From NCBI GenBank assembly GCA_002898855.1, contig BEIR01000002.1, positions 1-22,769 on the forward strand: DNA of 22,769 bases. Reading direction: 5' to 3'. This DNA comes from a bacterium HR41 (lineage in GTDB: Bacteria; Actinomycetota; Thermoleophilia; Solirubrobacterales; Thermoleophilaceae). Both the position numbers and the translations under genes were made by a program. Positions 1 to 9,776 of this stretch are shown piece after piece. Within the stretch, counting starts at the first letter, position 1. The number at the start of each line of letters is the position of its first letter. The notes under the pieces are model-generated. The model was not told the origin of the DNA and did not search any database. It saw nothing but the letters and a program-made list of their open reading frames with translations.

Positions 1-631
1 GCACAGCGCCGTCGGCCGAGCCGAGGAGCGCGTCGACGGCGTGTTCGGGGTGGGGCATAAGACCCACCACGTTGCCCTCGGCCGAGGCCACACCGGCGAT
101 GTTGCGCTCCGATCCGTTCGGGTTGTGTCCGGGGGCGTAGCGGAAGACGACACGACCGGTGCGCTCGAGCGTGTCGAGCACGTCGGGCGGCGCCCAGTAG
201 CGCCCGCTCTGATGCTTGACGGGAATCCGCAACCGCGTGCCGGGATCGGTGCAGCGCGTGAAAGGCGTGGCGGCCGACGCGACCTCGACCTCGACTTCGC
301 GACAGACGAAGCGCAAGCCGCTGTTCGGAAGCAGCGCACCGGGCAGGAGGCCGCTTTCGCACAGCACCTGGAACCCGTTGCAGATGCCGAGCACCGGGCC
401 GCCGGCGGCGGCGAAGCGGCGCACCGCGCCCATCACCGGCGAGAGCCCGGCGAGCGCCCCGGCGCGCAGATAGTCGCCGTACGAGAAGCCGCCCGGGATC
501 ACAACGCAGTCGAAACCGGCGAGGTCGCTTTCGCGGTGGTCGACGAAGTGCGCCTCGCCGAAGCGCGAGCATGCCAGCAGCGCGTCGCGGTCGTCACAGG
601 AGCCGGGGAAGCGCACGACAGCGAAACGCAC
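1..631 (-). CDS. purQ: FGAM synthase glutaminase subunit PurQ (3' end cut by window edge)
   Basis: Glutamine amidotransferase subunit of the PurSQL phosphoribosylformylglycinamidine synthase; it supplies ammonia to PurL for FGAR to FGAM. The reading frame stays open to the left edge, so only the extreme C-terminus is missing (about 210 residues seen; the family is about 220-230). Visible features are the N-terminal RFPGSCDDRD segment, GGFSYGDYLRAG near residues 47-58, the nucleophile motif LGICNGFQ with Cys84, and the late MPHPE motif carrying the catalytic His and Glu. The GTG start overlaps the purS stop by one base (TAGTG), which implies translational coupling. PurL would be expected just beyond the edge. 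The family assignment is secure from these motifs. Confidence 0.95.
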   Translation of the reverse strand, partial: MRFAVVRFPGSCDDRDALLACSRFGEAHFVDHRESDLAGFDCVVIPGGFSYGDYLRAGALAGLSPVMGAVRRFAAAGGPVLGICNGFQVLCESGLLPGALLPNSGLRFVCREVEVEVASAATPFTRCTDPGTRLRIPVKHQSGRYWAPPDVLDTLERTGRVVFRYAPGHNPNGSERNIAGVASAEGNVVGLMPHPEHAVDALLGSADGAV

Positions 632-858
632 TAGGGCTCGACCTCGACGATCTCGAACTCCTCGATCAACGTGTTGCAGAGCAGGCGCTCGCACAGCTCC
701 TGCAAGCGTTCCGGTCGATCGGTTTCGAGCTCGACCAGGCGACCCACGCGCACGTCACGGACGCTGTCGAAGCCGAGCGCGGGGAGGGCCCGTTCGATCG
801 CCTGGCCCTGCGGATCGAGCAAGCCCTGCTTGGGACGGATGAGAACGCGCGCTTTCAC
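631..858 (-). CDS. purS: FGAM synthase small subunit PurS
   Basis: A 75-residue protein matching PurS, the small structural subunit that bridges PurQ and PurL in the FGAM synthase complex of Gram-positive-type bacteria. Its N-terminus (VKARVLIRPKQGLLDPQG) and the central GLDSV-like segment, here GFDSVRDVRVGRLVEL, are family hallmarks, and the length is typical. It starts with GTG inside the purC stop (GTGA, 4-base overlap) and its TAG stop overlaps the purQ start, so three proteins are read by coupled initiation. A larger open frame continues upstream in this register, but that is antisense-like filler opposite purC/purB codons; the PurS homology begins at this GTG. Confidence 0.93.
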   Translation of the reverse strand: MKARVLIRPKQGLLDPQGQAIERALPALGFDSVRDVRVGRLVELETDRPERLQELCERLLCNTLIEEFEIVEVEP

Positions 859-1739
859 CGCGCCCCCGCCCGTTTCAACCACTGTTGGAAGGGCTCGCCG
901 GTGATGCGCTCGTAAGCCTCGATGTAGCGCGCCCGTGTGCCGTTGACGACCTTGGTGGGCAGCGGCGGCGCCGGCGGCGTGCGGTCCCACCCGATCTCGG
1001 TCGCCCAGTCGCGCACGTACTGCTTGTCGAAGGACGGCTGGGGGCGACCGGGCTTGTAGGCGTCGGCCGGCCAGAAGCGCGAAGAGTCGGGCGTGAGCAC
1101 CTCGTCGGCGAGCACGAGCGTGCCATCGCGACGGCGACCGAACTCGAACTTCGTGTCGGCGAGGATGATCCCGCGCTCGCGCGTGTAGCTCGCAGCGAAG
1201 CGGTAGAGGGCGATCGAGATGCGAGCGAGCTCGTCGACCGTGTGGCGGTCGCCGACGATCTCGGCGGCGGTGGCAAGATCGATGTTCTCGTCGTGCCCTT
1301 CGCTCGCTTTGGTGGCGGGCGTGAAGAACGGGGCCGGCAGCTCCGCCGCCTCCTCCAGGTCGGGCGGCAGCTCGATGCCGCAGACGGCGCCGCTCTCGCG
1401 GTATTCGCGCCACGCCGATCCGGCCAGATAGCCGCGCACCACGCACTCGATCGGAACCATCTCGAGCCGCTCGACGAGCAGCGCACGGCCACGCACGTCG
1501 TCGGGGACTGCGGTGAACGAGATCAGGTGGTTGGGGCAAATGTGGCGGGTGCGCTCGAACCAGAAAACCGAGAGGCCGGTGAGGACCGCGCCCTTGTCGG
1601 GGATCGGCGTCGGGTGCACGACGTCGAACGTCGATATGCGGTCGCTCGCCACCAACAACAGCCGGTCGGGGCCGGCGGCGTAGATGTCGCGCACCTTTCC
1701 GCGCGCGACGAGCTCGAGACCTTCGGTGCCAGCGACCAT
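855..1739 (-). CDS. purC: SAICAR synthase PurC
   Basis: Phosphoribosylaminoimidazole-succinocarboxamide synthase, which joins CAIR and aspartate using ATP. Of 294 residues, the N-terminal GKVRDIY (about 14-20), SDRISTFDVVHPTPIPDKG (about 32-50), the ECVVRGYLAGSAW segment, ILADTKFEFG, and the DEVLTPDSSRFW and SFDKQYVRDW motifs are all present and ordered as in the family. I chose the ATG at 1739 because family homology starts there; a GTG at 1766 in the same frame is possible. There is no Shine-Dalgarno sequence. Instead TACCCT lies 8 bases ahead of the ATG (see the promoter entry), so the gene may also be transcribed on its own. It follows purB by 35 bases and overlaps purS by 4. Confidence 0.95.
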   Translation of the reverse strand: MVAGTEGLELVARGKVRDIYAAGPDRLLLVASDRISTFDVVHPTPIPDKGAVLTGLSVFWFERTRHICPNHLISFTAVPDDVRGRALLVERLEMVPIECVVRGYLAGSAWREYRESGAVCGIELPPDLEEAAELPAPFFTPATKASEGHDENIDLATAAEIVGDRHTVDELARISIALYRFAASYTRERGIILADTKFEFGRRRDGTLVLADEVLTPDSSRFWPADAYKPGRPQPSFDKQYVRDWATEIGWDRTPPAPPLPTKVVNGTRARYIEAYERITGEPFQQWLKRAGAR

Positions 1740-1747
1740 CGGCCGGC

Positions 1748-1753
1748 AGGGTA
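1748..1753 (-). promoter_or_regulatory. Possible leaderless -10 element for purC
   Basis: TACCCT (TAnnnT) lies 8 bases before the purC ATG and is followed by GC. There is no Shine-Dalgarno sequence. This is the same TAnnCTGC pattern seen before three other genes in this window. It is weaker here because the gene sits inside an apparent operon. Confidence 0.3.
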
Positions 1754-1774
1754 CAGCCCGTCGCACGCGGCCGT

Positions 1775-3061
1775 TCAGCGGTCGAACGCTTCCAGCCGCG
1801 CGAGGATCGCGTCGGCGTGGCGTACGAACGGCGTGGGATCGAAGACCGCGTCGAGATCGAGTTCCGGTGCTTCGGCGGCGAGCAGCTCGCGGAAGTGGCT
1901 GTCCCCGTCGAACGCTCGTTGCGCCGCGCGCTGGACGATGCGGTAGGCGTCGTCGCGCGTGCGCCCAGCTGCCACCAGCGCAAGCAAGGCACGTTGCGAG
2001 TAGAGCGCGCCGTTGGTGGCGTCGAGGTTGCGCCGCATACGCTCGGGGTAGACGCGCATCCCCTCGACCAGTCGCAGCGCCAAGTGTTGGGCGTAGTCGA
2101 GGAGTATCAGCGCGTCGGGGAGAGCTACACGCTCCACCGACGAGTGCGAGATGTCGCGTTCGTGCCAGAGGGCGACGTTCTCGAGCGCCGCCTGCTGGTA
2201 GCCGCGCAGAAGGCGCGCGATGCCGCAGATGCGCTCGCTGACGATCGGGTTGCGTTTGTGCGGCATCGCCGACGAGCCCTTCTGCGCTCCAGCACGGAAC
2301 GGTTCTTCGACCTCGCGCACCTCCGTGCGTTGCAAATGACGGATCTCGGTCGCCAACCGCTCGAGGCCGGCACCGGCGAGCGCAACCGCCTGCAAGAGCT
2401 CGGCGTGGCGGTCGCGGGGAACTACCTGGGTCGAGACGTCCTCGCGGCGCAGGCCGAGCTTGCGCATCACCCGCTCCTCGAGTTCGGGGCCGGTGGCGGC
2501 ATAGGTGCCGACGGCGCCCGAGATCGCACCGGTCGCCGCCTGTTCGAAAGCGTGCTCGAGGCGCCGCAGGTTACGGTCGGCCTCGAACGCGAACCCGGCG
2601 AGCTTGATGCCGAAGGTCGTCGGCTCGGCGTGGACGCCGTGCGTGCGACCGACGCACAGCGTGTGCGCGTGCTCGCGCGCCCGCCGCGCCAGAGCATCGC
2701 GCAGCGCCCGTGCGCCGCCGACGAGAAGCGGCGCGGCCTGCGAGATCTGGAGCGCGAGCGCGGTGTCGAGAACGTCCGACGAGGTCAGCCCGTAGTGGAT
2801 CCAGCGCCCCGCCTCCCCAACCGAGGCCGCCACCACGTCGACGAAGGCGGCGACGTCATGGTCGGTGACGCGTTCGCGCTCGCGGACGGCCTCGACGGTG
2901 AACGCGGCTCGCTCGCGGATCACCGCCGCATCCTCGGCTGGAACGATTCCCATCTCCGCAAGCGCCTCGACGACAGCGAGCTCGACCTCGAGCCACGTCT
3001 CGTACTTGCGCTGCTCGGTCCAGATGGCGCCCATCTCGGGCCGGGTGTAACGGTCGATCAC
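1775..3061 (-). CDS. purB: Adenylosuccinate lyase PurB
   Basis: Adenylosuccinate lyase, acting twice in purine synthesis: SAICAR to AICAR plus fumarate, and adenylosuccinate to AMP. The 428-residue product starts VIDRYTRPEMGAIW. It carries the TSSDVLDTA motif, GRTHGVHAEPTTFG near residue 137, and the fumarase/aspartase-superfamily signature GSSAMPHKRNP at about 262-272 with the flexible-loop serines. The open frame extends much further upstream (to 3898), but family homology and a good Shine-Dalgarno sequence (GGAGG, 5 bases before GTG at 3061) fix the start. It lies 14 bases after purE. Length and motifs are ordinary. Confidence 0.95.
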   Translation of the reverse strand: MIDRYTRPEMGAIWTEQRKYETWLEVELAVVEALAEMGIVPAEDAAVIRERAAFTVEAVRERERVTDHDVAAFVDVVAASVGEAGRWIHYGLTSSDVLDTALALQISQAAPLLVGGARALRDALARRAREHAHTLCVGRTHGVHAEPTTFGIKLAGFAFEADRNLRRLEHAFEQAATGAISGAVGTYAATGPELEERVMRKLGLRREDVSTQVVPRDRHAELLQAVALAGAGLERLATEIRHLQRTEVREVEEPFRAGAQKGSSAMPHKRNPIVSERICGIARLLRGYQQAALENVALWHERDISHSSVERVALPDALILLDYAQHLALRLVEGMRVYPERMRRNLDATNGALYSQRALLALVAAGRTRDDAYRIVQRAAQRAFDGDSHFRELLAAEAPELDLDAVFDPTPFVRHADAILARLEAFDR

Positions 3062-3075
3062 GGCAACCTCCAGCG

Positions 3076-3543
3076 CTAGGCGTGCAGGATCCGGCTCGCG
3101 AGCACCGCCGCGTTGATCGCCTGGTTGATACCGACCGCTGCCACCGGCATGCCCGGCGGCATCTGGGCGATCGCCGCGAGTCCGTCGAAACCACCGGCGA
3201 TCGAGTGCGGACCGCTGATCGGCACGCCGATCACGGGCAGATCGGTGTTGGCAGCGATCATCGCCGGCAGCGTCGCGGAGTAGGAGGAGCCGGCGATGAT
3301 CACCCGCAGGCCGCGTTCGCGCGCGTTGCGCGCGTAGTCGCGCACCACGTCGGGGTCGTGGTGTGCCGGTAGCACCTTCACCTCGAACGCGATGCCGCGC
3401 TCCTCGAGCTCCTGCGCCGCCTTCTCCATCACCGGCATCTCGCTGTGCGAGCTCATCACGATTGCCACCGCGGGCGGCTGTTCGTCGCTTCGCACGGCGG
3501 GCGGGGCGGGCCGCGACGCCGGTGCGGTCTCGGGCTCGCCCAC
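3076..3543 (-). CDS. purE: Divergent PurE-family AIR carboxylase/mutase
   Basis: A 155-residue PurE-fold protein placed exactly where N5-CAIR mutase belongs, between purD and purB. The scaffold is clear: VAIVM at 26-30, VIIAG at 81-85, LPVIGVPISG, IAQMPPGMPVA, and INAAVLASRIL at the end. The active-site motifs differ from class I PurE. MGSxSD is MSSHSE (30-35), SAHRTPD is PAHHDPD (59-65), and GAGGAAHLPG is GSSYSATLPA (85-94). It does not match the class II (animal/Treponema) motifs either. His61, matching the catalytic His of the SAHR motif, is kept; the His of AAHLPG is Thr91. A Pro/Ala-rich 25-residue N-terminal extension is present. The GTG start has AGGGAG 8 bases upstream, overlapping the purD stop. 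No purK is in this window. Confidence 0.82.
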   Translation of the reverse strand: MGEPETAPASRPAPPAVRSDEQPPAVAIVMSSHSEMPVMEKAAQELEERGIAFEVKVLPAHHDPDVVRDYARNARERGLRVIIAGSSYSATLPAMIAANTDLPVIGVPISGPHSIAGGFDGLAAIAQMPPGMPVAAVGINQAINAAVLASRILHA

Positions 3544-3555
3544 TGCGCTCGCTCC

Positions 3556-4857
3556 CTACCTGCGTCCGGCGGCGATGTCGCGCCGCAACTGTTTGCCGGC
3601 GAACTCGACGAGATCGGCGGCGCGGTAGGCGGCCTCGCGTGCTGCCGCGAGATCCGGTCCCGTTCCGACGACGTTGAGGACCCGTCCGCCAGCGGTCACG
3701 AACTGCCCGTCGCGTTCCGCAGTGCCGGCGTGGAAGACGAGCGCGCCTGTCCGTTCGGCCGCCTCGATGCCCGCGATCGGGTCGCCGCGCCGCGGCGCCT
3801 CGGGATAGCCGGAGGCCGCCAGCACGACGCAAACCGCGGCGTCGTCGGCGAACTCGCAGCTCGCACCGTCGAGCCCGCCGGCGAAAGATGCCCGCCACAG
3901 AAGCTCGAGCAGGTCGCTACGCAGCCGCGGTAGGAGCGCCTGCGTCTCGGGGTCGCCGAAGCGGCAGTTGAACTCGAGCACGCGCGGACCGTCGGCGGTG
4001 AGCATCAACCCGCCGTAGAGAACGCCGTGGTACGGCGTTCCCCGCTCCCGCAAGGCGTCGACGATCGGCTGGTGGACCGTGGCGACGATCTCGGCGACTA
4101 GCTCGCTGTCGACCTCGCCAACCGGCGAATAGCTGCCCATACCGCCGGTGTTGGGCCCCTCGTCGCCGTCGCGCAGTCGCTTGTAGTCGCGCGCCGGCGC
4201 CAGCGGCAGCGCGCGCTCGCCGTCGCACAGACACAGCAGCGAGAGCTCGTCGCCGACAAGGAACTCCTCGAGCAGCACGGCCGTGTCGCCGAAGCGGCGC
4301 TCGACGAAGTACGCGTCGATCGCGGCGCGCGCCTCGGCCTCGTTGGCCGCGACCACGACCCCTTTGCCGGCGGCGAGCACGTCGGCTTTGAAGACCGCGG
4401 GATAATCGAGCTCCGCAAGCGCGGCGAGCGCCTGCTCGCGACTCTCGAGGACGCGGTAGGCGGCGGTCGCCACGCCGGCTTCGGCCATCAGCTGTTTGGC
4501 AGCGAGCTTCGAACCCTCGACGCGCGCCGCCTCCCGCGACGGTCCGAGACAGCGAACCCCGACCGCGGCCAGCCGGTCGGTGATCCCGGCGACGAGCGGC
4601 GCTTCGGGGCCAACGACCACGAACTCGATGCCCGCGCGCTCGACGAGCGCAAGAACGGCATCGCCGTCGAGGGGATCGACCGCAGCGCAGTGCACGCCGT
4701 CGCGGGCGATGCCGGGGTTGCCGGGCACTGCCCAGAGCTCCGGCCGCGCCGGGCTGCGCTGGAGCGCACGCACGATTGCGTGCTCGCGCCCGCCACCACC
4801 GAGCACGAGCACCTTGCGCGGAAGATCCCCGGAAACCGGCTGCACGGCGGCGATCAA
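3556..4857 (-). CDS. purD: GAR synthetase PurD
   Basis: Phosphoribosylamine-glycine ligase, an ATP-grasp enzyme making GAR from phosphoribosylamine, glycine and ATP. Motifs seen are [13 protein letters not shown] (15-27), [18 protein letters not shown] (81-91), [14 protein letters not shown] (157-170), the signature [12 protein letters not shown] (234-245) and the metal-binding [12 protein letters not shown] (295-306). Total length is 433 residues with the TTG start at 4857. No start has a convincing Shine-Dalgarno sequence. A GTG at 4845, or one near the KVLVLG segment, would also give a full enzyme, so the N-terminus is uncertain by about 15 residues. It is followed after 12 bases by purE and preceded by the GYD-domain gene 78 bases away. 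Confidence 0.93.
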   Translation of the reverse strand: MIAAVQPVSGDLPRKVLVLGGGGREHAIVRALQRSPARPELWAVPGNPGIARDGVHCAAVDPLDGDAVLALVERAGIEFVVVGPEAPLVAGITDRLAAVGVRCLGPSREAARVEGSKLAAKQLMAEAGVATAAYRVLESREQALAALAELDYPAVFKADVLAAGKGVVVAANEAEARAAIDAYFVERRFGDTAVLLEEFLVGDELSLLCLCDGERALPLAPARDYKRLRDGDEGPNTGGMGSYSPVGEVDSELVAEIVATVHQPIVDALRERGTPYHGVLYGGLMLTADGPRVLEFNCRFGDPETQALLPRLRSDLLELLWRASFAGGLDGASCEFADDAAVCVVLAASGYPEAPRRGDPIAGIEAAERTGALVFHAGTAERDGQFVTAGGRVLNVVGTGPDLAAAREAAYRAADLVEFAGKQLRRDIAAGRR

Positions 4858-4901
4858 ATCAGATCGTTCGACCGGCGCGGCATCACGGCGACGGTGGCCG
4901 C

Positions 4902-4926
4902 AGCGGCCGCCACGGAAGCGGCCGCC
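4902..4926. repeat. Short direct repeat in GYD-purD gap
   Basis: The 10-mer AGCGGCCGCC occurs twice, at 4902-4911 and 4917-4926, with a 15-base period. Each copy contains the 8-base palindrome GCGGCCGC. The remaining gap (4858-4935) shows no T-run, so it is not a clear terminator. It could form a hairpin in the leader before purD. Chance is a fair explanation in such GC-rich DNA. Confidence 0.3.
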
Positions 4927-4935
4927 GCCACCAGC

Positions 4936-5217
4936 TCACAGCGAGGCGATGAAGTCGTCGACGGGAATCGCGGCGAGCGTCTCGTAGTGAGCGGTGCCGC
5001 GCGAACCGAGCTCGAGCGAGACACGGGCGATCGTCTTCTCGTCGGGCGCCTCGACGACGTTCACGAAGTCGAACCGACCGAGAACGGCCCACTGCGCCAC
5101 AACCTTGGCGCCCAGCTGCTCCACCTCTTTGTTGACCTCCCGCAAGCGCTGGGGGTTGTTTTTGAGCGTCTGCACGCCCTCGGGGGTCAGGGTGCTCAGC
5201 ATGATGAACGTCGGCAT
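4936..5217 (-). CDS. GYD-domain protein
   Basis: A 93-residue protein of the GYD family (Pfam-type small alpha/beta dimeric barrel) of unknown biochemical role. Family features are the MPTFIMLSTLTPEGVQTL start, the LGAKVVAQWAVLGRFDFVNVVEAPD core (about 41-65, holding the G-x-[YF]-D motif that names the family), and the GTAHYETLAAIPVDDF tail. The start is fixed by a perfect Shine-Dalgarno sequence, AAGGAGG, six bases before the ATG; an in-frame upstream extension to 5313 is not supported. It lies 78 bases before purD on the same strand and may be the first gene of the purine transcript. No membrane segment or signal is visible. Confidence 0.85.
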   Translation of the reverse strand: MPTFIMLSTLTPEGVQTLKNNPQRLREVNKEVEQLGAKVVAQWAVLGRFDFVNVVEAPDEKTIARVSLELGSRGTAHYETLAAIPVDDFIASL

Positions 5218-5240
5218 CAGCGTCCTCCTTCGATCGATTC

Positions 5241-5258
5241 GACTCGACGCGCCGAGTC
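5241..5258. promoter_or_regulatory. Inverted repeat upstream of GYD gene
   Basis: GACTCG and CGAGTC form a perfect 6-base dyad with a 6-base spacer, 24 bases ahead of the GYD-domain start and in the 165-base divergent gap shared with the fatty-acid methyltransferase gene. It could be an operator for either direction. No regulator gene is adjacent, so this is a structural observation only. Confidence 0.3.
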
Positions 5259-5297
5259 TCGCGTTCGCTGCCACTGGCGTCCACTCCTTCCCGCGGG

Positions 5298-5326
5298 TTG
5301 GCAACAGCCCCATCAGCGGGTATCAG
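5298..5326 (+). promoter_or_regulatory. Candidate promoter for the fatty-acid methyltransferase
   Basis: TTGGCA (5298-5303) and TATCAG (5321-5326) are separated by 17 bases and resemble -35/-10 boxes of the housekeeping sigma factor. They lie about 57 bases before the GTG start at 5383, in the only intergenic gap upstream. The -10 match is moderate. Confidence 0.35.
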
Positions 5327-5382
5327 TCGGAGCGACGGTTCCGCATACACGGACAACGCGCAGAGCCCCTGGTAGCGCAGCG

Positions 5383-6668
5383 GTGATAGCGGACACTCTC
5401 GGCGCCGCTCTCGATCGCGACCCGCCAGTGGCCGTCCGCTTCTGGGACGGTTCGCTCTTGCCGGGCCGCGACGAGGGCAGCGACCTTCCGACCGTTGTCG
5501 TTCGCTCGCCGCGCGCGCTCGCGGCGCTCGTGCGCGAGCCGAGCCAGCTCGGGCTGGCGCGAGCGTGGGCGAGCGGGCTCGTCGACGTCGAGGGTGACCT
5601 CGAGGAGGCGTTACGGCGCGGCTTTCTCGCTTTTCGCGACGAGCCGTGGCGGCCGAGCTGGCCGCAGCGCTTGCGCCTCGTCACGGTGGTGGCACGCGCT
5701 GTGGGCGTGGGCGCACTACTTGCCGATCTCACGAGCGCCGGGCGGCACTCCCTCGAGGCGCGCTTGCGCGGCCGGCGGCGGTCGCTAGGTCGCGACCGTG
5801 CCGCGGTCCGGCACCACTACGACGTGTCGAACGACTTCTACCGCCTGATCCTCGGCCCGACGATGGTCTACTCGTGCGCCTACTTCGAACGCGACGACGA
5901 GCCGCTTGAGTCCGCGCAGGAGCGCAAGCTCGACCTCGTCTGTCGCAAGCTCGCGCTGGCACCCGGTGAGCGCTTCCTGGACATCGGTTGCGGCTGGGGT
6001 TCGCTTGTCGTACACGCAGCCAGCCGGTACGGCGCGCGCGCCCTCGGGATCACCCTTTCGGAGCCCCAGGCGGAGCTCGCCCGCGAGCGCGCGCGAGAGG
6101 CCGGTGTCGCTGACCGCTGCGAGATCCTCGTCGCCGACTACCGCGAGCTCCGTCGCGGCGAATTCGACAAAGTTGCGAGCATCGGCATGTACGAGCACGT
6201 CGGTCGCGAACGGCTAGGCGAGTACGTGCGGCGAGTACGCGACCTGCTGCGTCCCGGCGGTCTGTTCCTCAACCACGGCATCGCGCGACTGCGCCCGATC
6301 GATCCCGGGCCCGACACTTTCATCCGCCGCTACGTCTTCCCCGACGGCGACCTCCACCCGCTCGGGTACCTGGTTCGCGAGCTCGAGCAGGCCGATTTCG
6401 AGCTGGTCGACGTCGAGTCGCTGCGCGAGCACTATCCCCTCACTCTGCGATGCTGGCGCGCAAACTTAGAGCGCGAGTTCGCGACCGCCACGACCCTCGT
6501 CGGCGAAGAGCGGGCGCGCATCTGGCGGCTGTATCTCGCGGCCTCTGCGGTCGGCTTCGAGTGCGGCGAGATAACGGTGTTCCAGACGCTCGCTGCGCGC
6601 CGCGGCGCCGATCACGGCTTGCCCCGCTTCCGCCGACGCTGGCTCGCGGGAAGCGTGCCGGCTTCGGT

Positions 6669-6672
<4 letters not shown>
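5383..6672 (+). CDS. Cyclopropane-fatty-acyl-phospholipid synthase family methyltransferase
   Basis: SAM-dependent enzyme acting on unsaturated acyl chains of membrane phospholipids. The 429-residue length fits the two-domain bacterial CFA type: an N-terminal helical lipid-binding region of about 120 residues, then a Rossmann methyltransferase. Seen are [15 protein letters not shown], the hallmark [18 protein letters not shown] (Cys near 165), SAM motif [10 protein letters not shown] (about 199-208), [14 protein letters not shown], an LNHGI motif with the conserved His, and C-terminal [14 protein letters not shown] 10-methyl/methylene fatty-acid enzyme (UfaA1/BfaB-like, similar length) is an alternative; no partner reductase is in view. 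The GTG start at 5383 lacks a strong Shine-Dalgarno sequence. The open frame extends further upstream, but homology starts here. The stop shares CTAG with the clpB stop. Confidence 0.87.
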
Positions 6673-9209
<2,537 letters not shown>

Positions 9210-9217
9210 CGTACCTA

Positions 9218-9232
9218 CCTAGAAAATCTAAG
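9218..9232 (-). promoter_or_regulatory. CTTAGATTTT motif, partial dyad, ahead of clpB
   Basis: On the minus strand CTTAGA-TTT-TCTAGG, a dyad with five of six pairs matching, overlaps the hspR stop codon and abuts the clpB Shine-Dalgarno sequence. The 10-mer CTTAGATTTT (9223-9232) recurs ahead of dnaK, in both cases just downstream of a TATAA-type box. It is a candidate operator of the heat-shock regulon, possibly a lineage-specific HspR site, since no canonical CTTGAGT-N7-ACTCAAG is present. Confidence 0.45.
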
Positions 9233-9776
9233 TCTCCTGGTTATAGATGTCGAGAGTATAGGTACGGTCAACCCGTACTGTCACGGGGTTTTCCCGAACG
9301 GGCACGATGTCCAACACCGGCTGTCGGTACGGCACGATCGCCACGCTCGTCGCGCGCCGCACGCGCTCGAGCTCGGCGCGCAGTTCCGCCTCGACCGCCG
9401 CCGCCTTGCGCTCAAGCGCGCGCAGGCGCGCTTGCAAGCGTTCGATCTCCGCCTCTAGTTCGAACACCCTCTCGACGCCGGCGAGGTTCATGCCGAGCTC
9501 GGTGGTGAGCTGTTGGATGCGGCGCAGACGCTCGACGTCCTCGTCGCTGTAGAGGCGCGTGCCCTTGGGCGAGCGCTGTGGTCTGATCAACCCGCGCGCC
9601 TCGTAGATGCGCAAGGTCTGCGGGTGCATCCCGGCGAGCTCGGCAGCAACCGAGATCATGTAAACGCCGCGCTTGCGGTGTGCAGCGCCGTCGCGGCGCC
9701 CCGACGCGCCGCTCCCTACTGCCTCGCCCGTCGAAGGCGCCTTGTGTCGCGGTTGCGTGTTGCGCCGGCGGCTCAC
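9228..9776 (-). CDS. hspR: Heat-shock repressor HspR (MerR family)
   Basis: DNA-binding repressor that uses DnaK as co-repressor to control chaperone genes in actinobacteria. It has 182 residues: a basic 36-residue N-terminal extension; a winged-helix MerR domain beginning [23 protein letters not shown], then the wing [23 protein letters not shown]; the [15 protein letters not shown] helix typical of HspR; a coiled coil (about 105-145); and a hydrophobic beta-like C-terminal tail. The GTG start sits in the dnaJ stop (GTGA overlap), indicating coupling. The tail codons ([19 protein letters not shown]) are unusually A/T-rich and look like promoter DNA for clpB. HspR proteins are often about 140-150 residues, so both ends are extended. 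Confidence 0.92.
   Translation of the reverse strand: MSRRRNTQPRHKAPSTGEAVGSGASGRRDGAAHRKRGVYMISVAAELAGMHPQTLRIYEARGLIRPQRSPKGTRLYSDEDVERLRRIQQLTTELGMNLAGVERVFELEAEIERLQARLRALERKAAAVEAELRAELERVRRATSVAIVPYRQPVLDIVPVRENPVTVRVDRTYTLDIYNQET
9240..9284 (-). promoter_or_regulatory. Candidate clpB promoter inside the hspR 3' end
   Basis: Reading the minus strand, GTGACA (9284-9279), an 18-base spacer and TATACT (9260-9255) form a good -35/-10 pair. The spacer contains a perfect dyad GTACGG-N5-CCGTAC (9262-9278). A second pair, TTGACC (9271-9266) and TATAAC (9245-9240), overlaps it with a long 20-base spacer. All of this is inside the hspR coding end, in the most A/T-rich stretch of the neighbourhood, 30-75 bases before the clpB ATG. 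Confidence 0.45.

Noticed and set aside
885..1946. Long plus-strand open frame opposite purC and purB
   Set aside because: It is antisense to two clear purine genes and has low-complexity Arg/Val/Gly composition with no motifs; long shadow frames are expected at this GC content.
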